Of a stretch of 16,858 nt of DNA, positions 1 through 7,319 are shown piece after piece. The stretch covers positions 1 to 16,858 of the forward strand of contig JAQUJQ010000013.1 in NCBI GenBank assembly GCA_028680875.1. The letters are read 5' to 3'. The position numbers were made by a program, and so were the translations under genes. This DNA is from Eubacteriales bacterium (lineage in GTDB: Bacteria > Bacillota > Clostridia > Peptostreptococcales > Anaerovoracaceae). The first letter of the stretch is position 1; every line of letters begins with the position of its first letter. The notes beneath the pieces were generated by a model. That model worked only from the letters and a program-made list of their open reading frames with translations. It did no database searches and had not been told where the DNA came from.

Positions 1-344
1 TTATTTTTGACGAACCGACAGCTATGTTGGATCCCAACGGCAGGCGAGAAGTTTTAGAAATCATTGAAAAACTAAATAGGGAAGGAATTACCATTATTTT
101 GATTACCCACTTTATGGACGAGGCTGCCAGGGCGGATCGTATTATCATTATGGATCGTGGCAAAGTAAAAATGGATGGAACACCGGTAGAGGTTTTTTCA
201 AGGGAAGAAGAGTTACGGGCTATGAATCTAGATGTTCCGTTTGCTGTGGAATTAGCCGGCCGTTTACGCAAACGGGGAATTCCGGTACCGGCTATGATCA
301 TCCGAAATGAGGAAATGGTAGAATTTCTATGTCAATACAAGTAA
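1..344 (+). CDS. ecfA1: ECF transporter ATPase subunit 1, 3' end only
   Basis: This is the C-terminal part of an ABC ATPase of the energy-coupling-factor (ECF) vitamin/metal transporters; the gene begins left of the window. The reading frame is open from base 3. It starts inside the Walker B/D-loop region (IFDEPTAMLDP), followed by the H-loop segment ILITHFMDEA, whose histidine contacts ATP gamma-phosphate. The remaining ~60 residues are the EcfA-type C-terminal extension. By family knowledge EcfA1 pairs with EcfA2 to hydrolyse ATP and drive EcfT and a substrate-binding S subunit. Its last 16 bases overlap ecfA2, so the two are probably translationally coupled. The choice of A1 over A2 rests on gene order (A1-A2-T) and on the clear A2 identity of the next gene. 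Walker A and signature motifs lie outside the window. Confidence 0.93.
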   Translation, partial: IFDEPTAMLDPNGRREVLEIIEKLNREGITIILITHFMDEAARADRIIIMDRGKVKMDGTPVEVFSREEELRAMNLDVPFAVELAGRLRKRGIPVPAMIIRNEEMVEFLCQYK

Positions 345-1183
345 AAAATCTGACACACATTTATAGCGAAGGAATGCCTTATGAAACCGTTGCTCTTGAG
401 GATATCAGCTTTGAGATTACAGACGGCAGCTTCATAGGAATCATCGGTCATACAGGATCGGGAAAGTCCACATTGATTCAACACCTAAATGGTCTGCTAA
501 AGCCCAAATCCGGATCCATATTGGTGGATGGAATAGACATAACAGATCCGGAGGTAAAATTACGTGATATTAGAAGGACCATTGGTTTGGTGTTTCAATA
601 TCCGGAGTATCAACTCTTTGAAGAGACGGTTGAAAAGGACATTGCTTTTGGTCCGATCAATCTGGGACTACCCCCGGAGGTAGTGGAAGAACGTGTACAA
701 GAGGCTTTGGATTTTGTTGGACTGTCTTATCAGGAAATCGGACAACGATCTCCATTTGACCTATCGGGCGGACAAAAACGAAGGGTAGCCATTGCTGGTG
801 TAATTGCTATGAAACCCAAGGTTTTGATTCTGGATGAACCCACAGCCGGGCTGGACCCAAAGGCTCATAAGGATATTCTTAAATTAGTGAAAAAGGTTCA
901 TCGACAAGAGAAGAATACTATTATTTTAGTATCACATAATATGGGTGATATAGCGGCTATGGCAGAAAAGGTATTGGTCATGGATCGGGGACGGTTGGCG
1001 ATGCAAGGCACCCCTATCGATGTTTTTTCCAAGACGGAATTACTAAATGGGATGGGATTGGGGCTTCCTCCTGCAGCTGCTTTTATGGAGGCCTTGGTGA
1101 AGCAGGGAGTGCCAATATCCGGCTGTGCTTTAACTATAGACCAAGTTGAACAGAAAATCTATGATTGGATCAGAAAGCAGTAA
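329..1183 (+). CDS. ecfA2: ECF transporter ATPase subunit 2
   Basis: This 284-residue ABC ATPase is the usual length for EcfA2. Walker A is GHTGSGKST (residues 40-48), the Q-loop region is FQYPEYQLFEETV, the ABC signature is LSGGQ (145-149), Walker B is VLILDEP (165-171), and the H-loop is VSHNMGD. The YPEYQLFEETV segment after the Q-loop is typical of EcfA proteins. It would form the cytoplasmic heterodimer with EcfA1 that couples ATP hydrolysis to EcfT at the membrane. The start codon lies inside the ecfA1 3' end, with only a weak GAGG some distance upstream, so expression probably depends on coupling to ecfA1. The stop is 3 bases before ecfT. All key motifs are intact. Confidence 0.96.
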   Translation: MSIQVKNLTHIYSEGMPYETVALEDISFEITDGSFIGIIGHTGSGKSTLIQHLNGLLKPKSGSILVDGIDITDPEVKLRDIRRTIGLVFQYPEYQLFEETVEKDIAFGPINLGLPPEVVEERVQEALDFVGLSYQEIGQRSPFDLSGGQKRRVAIAGVIAMKPKVLILDEPTAGLDPKAHKDILKLVKKVHRQEKNTIILVSHNMGDIAAMAEKVLVMDRGRLAMQGTPIDVFSKTELLNGMGLGLPPAAAFMEALVKQGVPISGCALTIDQVEQKIYDWIRKQ

Positions 1184-1186
1184 AGA

Positions 1187-1987
1187 ATGTTAAGAGACAT
1201 TACATTAGGACAATATTATCCGGGAGAATCCTGGATCCATAGACTGGACCCCAGATTAAAGATTATTAGTACCTTTCTATACATTATATCCTTATTCTTA
1301 GTAAAAAATTTTATGGGGTTTGTGGTAGAAGTGATCTTTTTAGGGCTGATCATCTTTGTATCAAAGGTACCTTTACGTTTTATCCTCAAAGGATTGAAGC
1401 CTGTATTTTTCATTATTATATTTACAGTTACAGTGAATATGTTTATGACCAAAGGTCATATACTAGTAAAGTTTTGGTTTTTTACCATTACCGAAGAAGG
1501 TCTTTATAATGCCTTCTTTATGGGACTCCGCCTGGTTCTTCTTATTATTGGGTCATCTTTACTGACCTTGACCACAAAGCCGATTAATTTAACCGATGGA
1601 ATTGAACGGTTACTCTCCCCTTTCCGTAGATTTGGGGTCCCCGCCCATGAACTGGCCATGATGATGACCATCGCTCTCCGGTTCATTCCTACTTTATTGG
1701 AAGAGACGGATAAGATAATGAAGGCTCAGATGGCAAGGGGCGCAGATTTTGAGAGTGGCAACATTCTACAACGAGCAAAGAGTCTTATCCCATTATTAGT
1801 ACCGTTGTTCATCAGTGCCTTCCGCATTGCTCAGGATTTAGCCATGGCCATGGAAGCCAGATGTTATCGGGGCGGGGATTCTCGTACCCGAATGAACGCC
1901 ATGGCATTCCACAGGAGGGATGCTTTTGCCAGCATCCTGATGCTAGCTTTTTTAGCTGTAGTCATTGTGCAAGCCTATATAATATAA
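1187..1987 (+). CDS. ecfT: ECF transporter transmembrane subunit T
   Basis: EcfT is the integral membrane scaffold linking the EcfA ATPases to interchangeable S components. The 266-residue product has several hydrophobic segments: about residues 25-60, 68-85, 103-125, a central stretch around 155-170, and a C-terminal helix ending at the last residue. It carries the two short Arg-containing coupling motifs expected on the cytoplasmic coupling helices: MARG at residues 182-185 and MEARCYRGG at 222-230. The N-terminus (LGQYYPGESWIHRLDPRLKI) also matches the family pattern of a conserved LDPR before the first helix. It starts 3 bases after ecfA2 and ends 18 bases before the QueT-like S component. 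Unlike many Clostridia, where this module is followed by truA and ribosomal protein genes, here an S-component gene follows directly. Confidence 0.95.
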   Translation: MLRDITLGQYYPGESWIHRLDPRLKIISTFLYIISLFLVKNFMGFVVEVIFLGLIIFVSKVPLRFILKGLKPVFFIIIFTVTVNMFMTKGHILVKFWFFTITEEGLYNAFFMGLRLVLLIIGSSLLTLTTKPINLTDGIERLLSPFRRFGVPAHELAMMMTIALRFIPTLLEETDKIMKAQMARGADFESGNILQRAKSLIPLLVPLFISAFRIAQDLAMAMEARCYRGGDSRTRMNAMAFHRRDAFASILMLAFLAVVIVQAYII

Positions 1988-2005
1988 TAAAGGGAAAGAT
2001 AAGTT

Positions 2006-2479
2006 ATGAAAAATACCAAATACTTGGTTCAGGCGGCAGTCATTGCTGCCATCTACTCAGCACTAACAATATTACTGATGCCTTTAAGCTATGGAGTTAT
2101 GCAGGTTCGTATAGCGGAAGCCCTTACCATATTACCTGCCTTTACACCCGCTGCAATACCTGGTCTTTTTGTAGGCTGTTTAGTGGCGAATATGGTGGGC
2201 CCCTATGGTGTCATGGATATGGTCTGTGGCAGTATAGCAACCTTGTTGGCCGCATTAAGTTCTTATCGGTTGAGAAAAAAACCTGGTTTGGTTCCCCTTC
2301 CCCCGATAATAGCTAATGGTTTGGTAATAGGATCCATGCTTTATTATGCTTACGGGGTGCCTTTACCCTTACCTGCTTGTATTTTATGGGTTGCCTTGGG
2401 AGAGGCCCTGGCCTGTTATGGACTTGGTCTACCCCTAATAAAATATCTTAATAAAAGAAGAACTGTATTTAGGTTATAA
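2006..2479 (+). CDS. queT: QueT-family ECF substrate-binding (S) component
   Basis: This small, very hydrophobic protein (157 residues) has about five or six predicted membrane segments. The MQVRIAEALTILP stretch (about residues 32-44), followed by the PGLFVGCLVAN region, is characteristic of the QueT family (formerly DUF988). Family members are proposed S components for queuosine precursors such as preQ0/preQ1, with precise substrate varying between species. The late LWVALGEALACYGLGLPL segment fits the same family. It begins 18 bases after ecfT, with GGGAAAG as a likely ribosome site, and ends 2 bases before the transpeptidase gene. Its position next to the shared A1-A2-T module suggests direct co-expression with its energising partners. 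No preQ1 riboswitch is visible in the short spacer. The substrate is inferred from family only. Confidence 0.88.
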   Translation: MKNTKYLVQAAVIAAIYSALTILLMPLSYGVMQVRIAEALTILPAFTPAAIPGLFVGCLVANMVGPYGVMDMVCGSIATLLAALSSYRLRKKPGLVPLPPIIANGLVIGSMLYYAYGVPLPLPACILWVALGEALACYGLGLPLIKYLNKRRTVFRL

Positions 2480-2481
2480 GA

Positions 2482-3714
2482 ATGAGGAAATACTATAAAC
2501 TTCTATTTACTGTTTTTGTGCTCTTGGCCATTTTACTTTTTCTGGTGAATTTAGATCAGGGAAGGCAAGAGCTTCTTTCTTATGAAAAGCAGTCTGTCAT
2601 CATTACGGAAATCAATGAAAAAGAGCCGGATGGAAATGTGGCGGCAATAGAGGATAAAGTACAGGCACCTTTATTTCCTATTTACTTACAGTATGAAAAA
2701 TACCCGATCACCTATACCTATTTTTTAGTGAATAAAGAAACAGTTAACATTCGTTCCGGTCCTTCCTATTCAGAACAAATAATACGAAAAGCCAAAAGAA
2801 ATGAAAAACTGAATTATTATGAAACTGTATTGATTAATACAGGGGATGCTTCTCCTATATCCTGGTATCATATAACCTGGTATGAAAAAGATGAACTGTT
2901 TTTTGGTTTTGTTGAAAGTTCCATAGTTACAAAAAGAATCTTCCAATTCGATAAGATGGAGGCAGCCGTGTTAAAAACCCAGGAGTATGCAGATCGTGGG
3001 AAGATTACCTACATAAGTAATTATAAAAATCAGAAGGGTTACGCCCCCTTGTACCATGGCTCAACACGAGATGCTTTAGGTAATAGTCAGAGCCAGAGTG
3101 CACCCGGCTATTTCAGCCTTTCCAATAAAGAGGAGTTTGTGTATATTGGGGATGGTACCTTGGTCAGGTATCTATTTTCCACAGGAGACTATGTTAGAGT
3201 GGAGATAATCCAAACCGGAGAAACTTATTATGTACCTTCGAAGTACATCATTACAGACAAGGCGGTACATAATCTGAAAACCATCGTCGTCATTGACAGG
3301 AAAAACCAGAATGAAGCGGTATACGAAAAGATTAATGAAACTTGGACACTTATTTCCTACACTTTGGCGACCACGGGTACTACCGGAGAATATGCACAGC
3401 CAACCCCATTAGGTTATTATTTCGCTATGGGAAAACGGAGTCAATTTCTTTATTATAAAGATGGAACCTACATTATTCAAGGCTATGCTCCTTATGCCAT
3501 CCGTTTTTCCGGCGGCGCCTATATCCATGGTGTTCCTGTAAATTATAAATATAACAGTAAAGGGGAACGGATTACTCCATCCATTCAGGAATACTCCCAG
3601 ACGATAGGGACAGTACCTTTATCACATAAATGTGTTCGCAACTATACATCACATGCCCAATTTCTCTATGATCGGTATATACAGGGGGAAATGGTGGTAG
3701 TTGTAATCGAATAA
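2482..3714 (+). CDS. Membrane-anchored SH3 / L,D-transpeptidase (YkuD) protein
   Basis: The 410-residue product is predicted to act outside the membrane on peptidoglycan. Residues ~7-24 form one hydrophobic segment with basic residues before it (an uncleaved anchor or signal; no lipobox cysteine). A bacterial SH3-like domain starts near residue 83 and contains TVNIRSGPSYSEQI. A YkuD catalytic domain occupies about residues 265-410. Its putative active site has H349 (YIHG) and S381-H382-K383-C384-V385-R386, with C384 as the nucleophile by analogy with the family motif. Two departures are visible: the usual SHGC is SHKC, and H349 to H382 is 33 residues, longer than the classical motif spacing, through an insert containing NSKGERITPS. 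L,D-transpeptidases make 3-3 cross-links or attach proteins to the wall; which applies here is unknown. It starts 2 bases after queT, so it is likely co-transcribed. Confidence 0.85.
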   Translation: MRKYYKLLFTVFVLLAILLFLVNLDQGRQELLSYEKQSVIITEINEKEPDGNVAAIEDKVQAPLFPIYLQYEKYPITYTYFLVNKETVNIRSGPSYSEQIIRKAKRNEKLNYYETVLINTGDASPISWYHITWYEKDELFFGFVESSIVTKRIFQFDKMEAAVLKTQEYADRGKITYISNYKNQKGYAPLYHGSTRDALGNSQSQSAPGYFSLSNKEEFVYIGDGTLVRYLFSTGDYVRVEIIQTGETYYVPSKYIITDKAVHNLKTIVVIDRKNQNEAVYEKINETWTLISYTLATTGTTGEYAQPTPLGYYFAMGKRSQFLYYKDGTYIIQGYAPYAIRFSGGAYIHGVPVNYKYNSKGERITPSIQEYSQTIGTVPLSHKCVRNYTSHAQFLYDRYIQGEMVVVVIE

Positions 3715-3749
3715 AATAGAGAACAATGTCAAAAAAAATATTTTAATGC

Positions 3750-3778
3750 TTGAAAAGTAAAGTCAGATAATATACCAT
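3750..3778 (+). promoter_or_regulatory. Predicted promoter of nrdD
   Basis: A TTGAAA -35 element (3750-3755) is followed after 17 bases by TACCAT (3773-3778), a moderate -10. This lies in the 142-base spacer between the transpeptidase gene and nrdD, where no terminator with a T tract is obvious. The -10 overlaps the first of two NrdR-like boxes, as expected for a repressed promoter. The prediction rests only on consensus match and position. Confidence 0.4.
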
Positions 3779-3817
3779 ATATAGTAACTTTATTAAAGGC
3801 ACAACTATACAAGGTAT
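3772..3817 (+). promoter_or_regulatory. Candidate tandem NrdR boxes upstream of nrdD
   Basis: Two imperfect matches to the known NrdR operator consensus (ACACTATATATAGTGT-like) lie upstream of nrdD. Box 1 is ATACCATATATAGTAA at 3772-3787 (12 of 16 positions agree). Box 2 is CAACTATACAAGGTAT at 3802-3817 (10 of 16). The starts are 30 bases apart, about three helical turns, which matches the usual arrangement of paired NrdR boxes. Box 1 overlaps the predicted -10. NrdR is a zinc-finger/ATP-cone repressor of ribonucleotide reductase genes; its gene is not in this window. Spacing is the strongest support, since the second box is weak. Confidence 0.5.
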
Positions 3818-3856
3818 ATTTTTGTTTTATATAACGATCTACAGGAGGATAATGCC

Positions 3857-5974
3857 ATGAGTATTAGCAAGATACAGAAAAGAAACGGAGAAATTGTTGA
3901 TTATAATCTTTATAAAATCAAAAATGCTATCTTTGCTGCAGCGAAAGCTGTGGGCGGGCAGGATGAAATTGAAGCGCATCGACTAGCTTGCATGGTGGAG
4001 GGAGTGCTTTCCGAAACCTATAGTGCCAGCATTCCCAATGTTGAGGATATTCAGGATATTGTAGAAAAGATCCTAATTGAAGATGGTCATGCAAAAACCG
4101 CCAAGGCCTATATCCTCTATAGGAAAAAGAGGGAAGAGATTCGAACTTCCAGAAACTTATTTATGGATGCGGAGCAAATGATTGAAGAATATGTTTCGTT
4201 AGACGACTGGAGAGTCAGTGAGAACTCAAATATGGGTTACTCGCTTCAGGGGTTGAACAATCATATTGTCGAAAGTATCACCCAGAAATATTGGCTGAAT
4301 AAGGTGTATCGCAAGGAGATCAGAGATGCTCATATCCGTGGAGATCTCCATATTCACGATCTTGGTTTGCTGGCCCCATATTGTTGCGGTTGGGATTTAG
4401 AAGATTTTCTCTTAAGAGGCTTCAGAGGAGCAAAGGGTAAGATAGAATCCAAACCTCCCAAACACTTTGAGTCAGCTTTGATGCAGCTTGCCAATTTACT
4501 TTTCACCCTTCAGGGGGAATCGGCAGGTGCTCAGGCTGTGTCCAGCATTGATACGTATTTAGCGCCATTTATACATTATGATAATCTAGATTATAAGCAA
4601 GTCAAAAAGGCTATTCAACGCTTTATCTATAATTTAAACATTCCGACAAGAGTCGGTTTTCAAACACCGTTCACTAATATCACTCTGGATATTACACCAC
4701 ATGCTTTGCTGAAAAACCAAGGAGTAATCATTGGTGGCAAGATGATGGATAGGACCTATGGCGAGTTTCAAAAAGAGATGAACATGTTTAACATCGCTTA
4801 CAGTGAAGTAATGATGGAAGGAGATGGAGCGGGCAGGGTTTTCAGCTTTCCAATCCCCACCGTAAATATTACACATGATTTCCCTTGGGATTCTGAGGCT
4901 GTAAATAAAATAATGGAGATGACCCGTAAATTTGGTACTCCTTATTTTGCCAATTTTCTTAATTCTGACTTGTCGCCGGAGGATATTCGATCTATGTGCT
5001 GTCGGCTACGCCTGGATAACCGGGTATTACGCCATCGGGGCGGAGGGCTTTTTGGAGCCAACCCTATGACAGGGTCAATTAATGTGGTTACTCTCAATAT
5101 GGCCAGAATCGGCTATCTTGCAGAAAACCTTTCGGATTTTAAAAGACAGGTTCGCAAGTTGATGGAATATGCAAGGGAAATCTGCGACTGCAAACGGGCC
5201 ATGTTGGAGAAGTATATGGAAGCCGGCCTTTATCCATATTCTCGTTTTTATTTATCCAGTGTCAAGCAAGCCACAGGGGAATATTATAAAAACCATTTTT
5301 CCACCATCGGCTTAAACGGAATGAATGAGGCCAGCCTTAATTTGTTGGGAGTGGATCTCACTACTAGTGAGGGCAATGATTTTGCTGTAGAAATTATGGG
5401 ATTTATGAACCGTGTAATTCAATTATTTCAGGAGGAGTCAGGCAGCCTTTGGAATTTGGAAGCATCTCCGGCAGAAGGAACAAGCTACCGTTTTGCAAGA
5501 TTGGATAAAAAGCTATATCCAAGTATTATTACTGCAGGAAAGGATGAGCCTTACTATACCAATTCAACTCAGCTGCCGGTGGGTTCGACAGATGACATAT
5601 TTGAAGCCATTGAGTTACAGGAAAGGCTTCAGACTGCCTATACGGGAGGTACCGTATTTCACGGTTTTATCGGTGAACAGATTGACGATAGGGAAACCTG
5701 TAAGGCCTTTATCAAGAAAATTATGGAGAATACAGCCGTTCCCTACATTACCATAACTCCGACTTTTTCCATTTGTCAGGATCATGGTTATATTTCAGGG
5801 GAAAGCTATACTTGCCCAACCTGCGGGAAAGAGACAGAAGTTTGGACCAGGGTAGTAGGCTTTCATCGGCCTGTACAGGCTTGGAATAAAGGAAAGCAGG
5901 AAGAATATAAAGAGAGGAAGGAATTCAACGTTGTCACAAGCTTAACACAGGAGTCAATCGGGCAAATATCATGA
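3857..5974 (+). CDS. nrdD: Anaerobic ribonucleoside-triphosphate reductase (class III, glycyl radical)
   Basis: NrdD reduces ribonucleoside triphosphates to deoxy forms for DNA synthesis without oxygen. The 705-residue protein begins with an ATP-cone allosteric domain (about residues 1-95, starting SKIQKRNGEIVDYNLYKI), followed by the glycyl-radical enzyme barrel. The catalytic cysteine region is MCCRLRLD, with C381 and C382; the GGGLFGANPMTGS segment follows. Near the C-terminus a zinc site is formed by C640, H643, C653 and C656 (CxxH...CxxC, a variant of the four-cysteine type). The glycyl radical residue is predicted to be G668 in RVVGFHRPV. The start has AGGAGG 8 bases upstream. The last 4 bases overlap the activase gene (ATGA), indicating coupling. 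A pair of NrdR-like boxes precedes it. The ORF is complete, with no missing key residue. Confidence 0.97.
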   Translation: MSISKIQKRNGEIVDYNLYKIKNAIFAAAKAVGGQDEIEAHRLACMVEGVLSETYSASIPNVEDIQDIVEKILIEDGHAKTAKAYILYRKKREEIRTSRNLFMDAEQMIEEYVSLDDWRVSENSNMGYSLQGLNNHIVESITQKYWLNKVYRKEIRDAHIRGDLHIHDLGLLAPYCCGWDLEDFLLRGFRGAKGKIESKPPKHFESALMQLANLLFTLQGESAGAQAVSSIDTYLAPFIHYDNLDYKQVKKAIQRFIYNLNIPTRVGFQTPFTNITLDITPHALLKNQGVIIGGKMMDRTYGEFQKEMNMFNIAYSEVMMEGDGAGRVFSFPIPTVNITHDFPWDSEAVNKIMEMTRKFGTPYFANFLNSDLSPEDIRSMCCRLRLDNRVLRHRGGGLFGANPMTGSINVVTLNMARIGYLAENLSDFKRQVRKLMEYAREICDCKRAMLEKYMEAGLYPYSRFYLSSVKQATGEYYKNHFSTIGLNGMNEASLNLLGVDLTTSEGNDFAVEIMGFMNRVIQLFQEESGSLWNLEASPAEGTSYRFARLDKKLYPSIITAGKDEPYYTNSTQLPVGSTDDIFEAIELQERLQTAYTGGTVFHGFIGEQIDDRETCKAFIKKIMENTAVPYITITPTFSICQDHGYISGESYTCPTCGKETEVWTRVVGFHRPVQAWNKGKQEEYKERKEFNVVTSLTQESIGQIS

Positions 5975-6657
5975 ACATTTCAGGAATCATTAAATCTTCC
6001 TTTATAGATTATCCGGGGAAAATATGTACTGTTATTTTTCTTGCCGGATGTAACTTTCGATGTGGTTATTGCCATAATCCGGAATTAGTGAAAGATAATC
6101 ATATTTCCCCTGTAATAAATATTAATGAATTTATTAATTTTTTAAATAAACGAAAAAAGTTTTTAGATGCAGTATGTATTAGCGGTGGAGAACCTACTAT
6201 ATATCCGGATCTTCCGCATCTTATCAAAAAGATTAAGGATATGGGATTTGAAATAAAATTGGATACCAATGGAACAAATCCGGAAGTACTTAAAAATCTT
6301 ATTGGGGAAGGGCTGCTGGATTATGTGGCCATGGATATCAAAGGCCCTTTAGATCGTTATGGTGCTATTGTCAGACATTCGGTAGATCTTGCAACAGTCA
6401 GGGAAAGTGCCGGCCTTTTGATACAGAAGACAAAGGAGAGCAGGCTAAATTGTGAATTCCGCACCACAGTTTGCCGTGAGCTGCTGACAGAGTCAGATTT
6501 AAAGCGAATGATCGATGAATTCCCGTGTCCTCCCAAATGGTTTCTACAGGCCTTTAAAAATCCGGGAGAGATATTGGATCAAGGAGGAATCTACAGTGCT
6601 TATTCAAAAAATGAAATGAAAGAGATGGGCAGAAGATTATGCGTCAACGTAAGGTGA
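5971..6657 (+). CDS. nrdG: Anaerobic ribonucleotide reductase activating protein (radical SAM, NrdG2 type)
   Basis: This radical-SAM activase installs the glycyl radical on NrdD by reductive cleavage of S-adenosylmethionine at a 4Fe-4S cluster. The cluster motif CNFRCGYC (C27, C31, C34) has the CxxxCxxC spacing, and SGGEPT (71-76) is the SAM-binding GGE motif. At 228 residues, with the N-terminus GIIKSSFIDYPGK, it resembles the longer TIGR02495-type activases found in Clostridia and archaea rather than the ~155-residue E. coli NrdG. The start codon overlaps the nrdD stop and the 3' end overlaps trmB by 19 bases. Its partner is inferred from that direct overlap. Activation of another glycyl radical enzyme is possible but less likely. 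Confidence 0.92.
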   Translation: MNISGIIKSSFIDYPGKICTVIFLAGCNFRCGYCHNPELVKDNHISPVININEFINFLNKRKKFLDAVCISGGEPTIYPDLPHLIKKIKDMGFEIKLDTNGTNPEVLKNLIGEGLLDYVAMDIKGPLDRYGAIVRHSVDLATVRESAGLLIQKTKESRLNCEFRTTVCRELLTESDLKRMIDEFPCPPKWFLQAFKNPGEILDQGGIYSAYSKNEMKEMGRRLCVNVR

Positions 6658-7292
6658 AAAATGAAGCAGAGCGATTGGCTGCTTTAGAAGAATATATGAT
6701 AAGAGAAGCTATCGAGTTGAAAGGCCGTTGGAACGATTATCTTCGACAGATGAATCAGGGTTTTAAGCGGTCTATTTTTTTGGAACTCGGTTGCGGCAGA
6801 GGACATTTTTTAGTAGCACACGCAGAACAAAATCCGGAAGACTTTTATATCGGAGCAGAAGGGAGAAGCAGCATCGTCCTGCGAGCCCTTGAGCTAATTC
6901 AAGAAAATAAACTTCTTAATGCCTTGTGTATTCCGGATTACATCGAAAATATTGAAGATTATTTTGCAGAGGATGAGCTCTCCGGTATTTATCTCAATTT
7001 TAGCGACCCTTGGCCCAAAGCACGTCATGCTAAACGTAGATTAACCCATCGTCGCTATCTAGAGGGTTATAAAAGGGTTTTGAAGAGGGGGAGCTTTATT
7101 GAAATCAAAACAGATAATGATGATTTCTTTAATTTTACCTTGGAGGAATGTTATGCCTGTGGACTTACCATTAAGGAACATACCCAAGATCTTCATAAGA
7201 CTAATCTTTCAGCCCGTCTCATAACTACGCAGTATGAGGAACGGTTTCGTCTTTTAAAGAAATCAATTAACTACTGCAAAATTATGATATAA
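6639..7292 (+). CDS. trmB: tRNA (guanine-N7-)-methyltransferase
   Basis: TrmB methylates G46 in the variable loop of tRNAs using S-adenosylmethionine. The 217-residue product has the SAM-binding motif ELGCGRGHF (residues 49-57). It also has the family signature LNFSDPWPKARHAKRRLT starting at residue 119, and a C-terminal QYEERF segment typical of TrmB. The start MRQRKVK fits the conserved short basic N-terminus of the family even though it lies inside the activase gene (19-base overlap), so I keep it. The stop codon is embedded in a predicted extended -10 promoter for dnaE. There is no functional link to nrdD beyond shared transcription. Confidence 0.96.
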   Translation: MRQRKVKNEAERLAALEEYMIREAIELKGRWNDYLRQMNQGFKRSIFLELGCGRGHFLVAHAEQNPEDFYIGAEGRSSIVLRALELIQENKLLNALCIPDYIENIEDYFAEDELSGIYLNFSDPWPKARHAKRRLTHRRYLEGYKRVLKRGSFIEIKTDNDDFFNFTLEECYACGLTIKEHTQDLHKTNLSARLITTQYEERFRLLKKSINYCKIMI

Positions 7293-7293
7293 T
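7285..7293 (+). promoter_or_regulatory. Extended -10 promoter for dnaE
   Basis: TGATATAAT (7285-7293) is a perfect extended -10 (TGnTATAAT). It overlaps the trmB stop codon (TAA 7290-7292) and lies 27 bases before the dnaE start. No good -35 is visible at 17 bases (AATTAA), which is normal for extended -10 promoters. It would let dnaE-pfkA be transcribed separately from nrdD-trmB. Confidence 0.5.
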
Positions 7294-7319
7294 ATGGAAA
7301 ACTTAATTGGAGATGTTTT

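Noticed and set aside
1988..2005. preQ1 riboswitch before queT
   Set aside because: The ecfT-queT spacer is only 18 bases and shows just a ribosome site, too short for the aptamer.
1861..2316. 151-codon + strand frame spanning the ecfT-queT junction
   Set aside because: It overlaps both real genes in another frame and its cysteine-rich translation shows no domain pattern.
3731..3746. A-run/T-run (AAAAAAAATATTTT) as a terminator after the transpeptidase gene
   Set aside because: Only a few AT pairs could form and there is no GC stem; the end of the upstream transcript is left unassigned.
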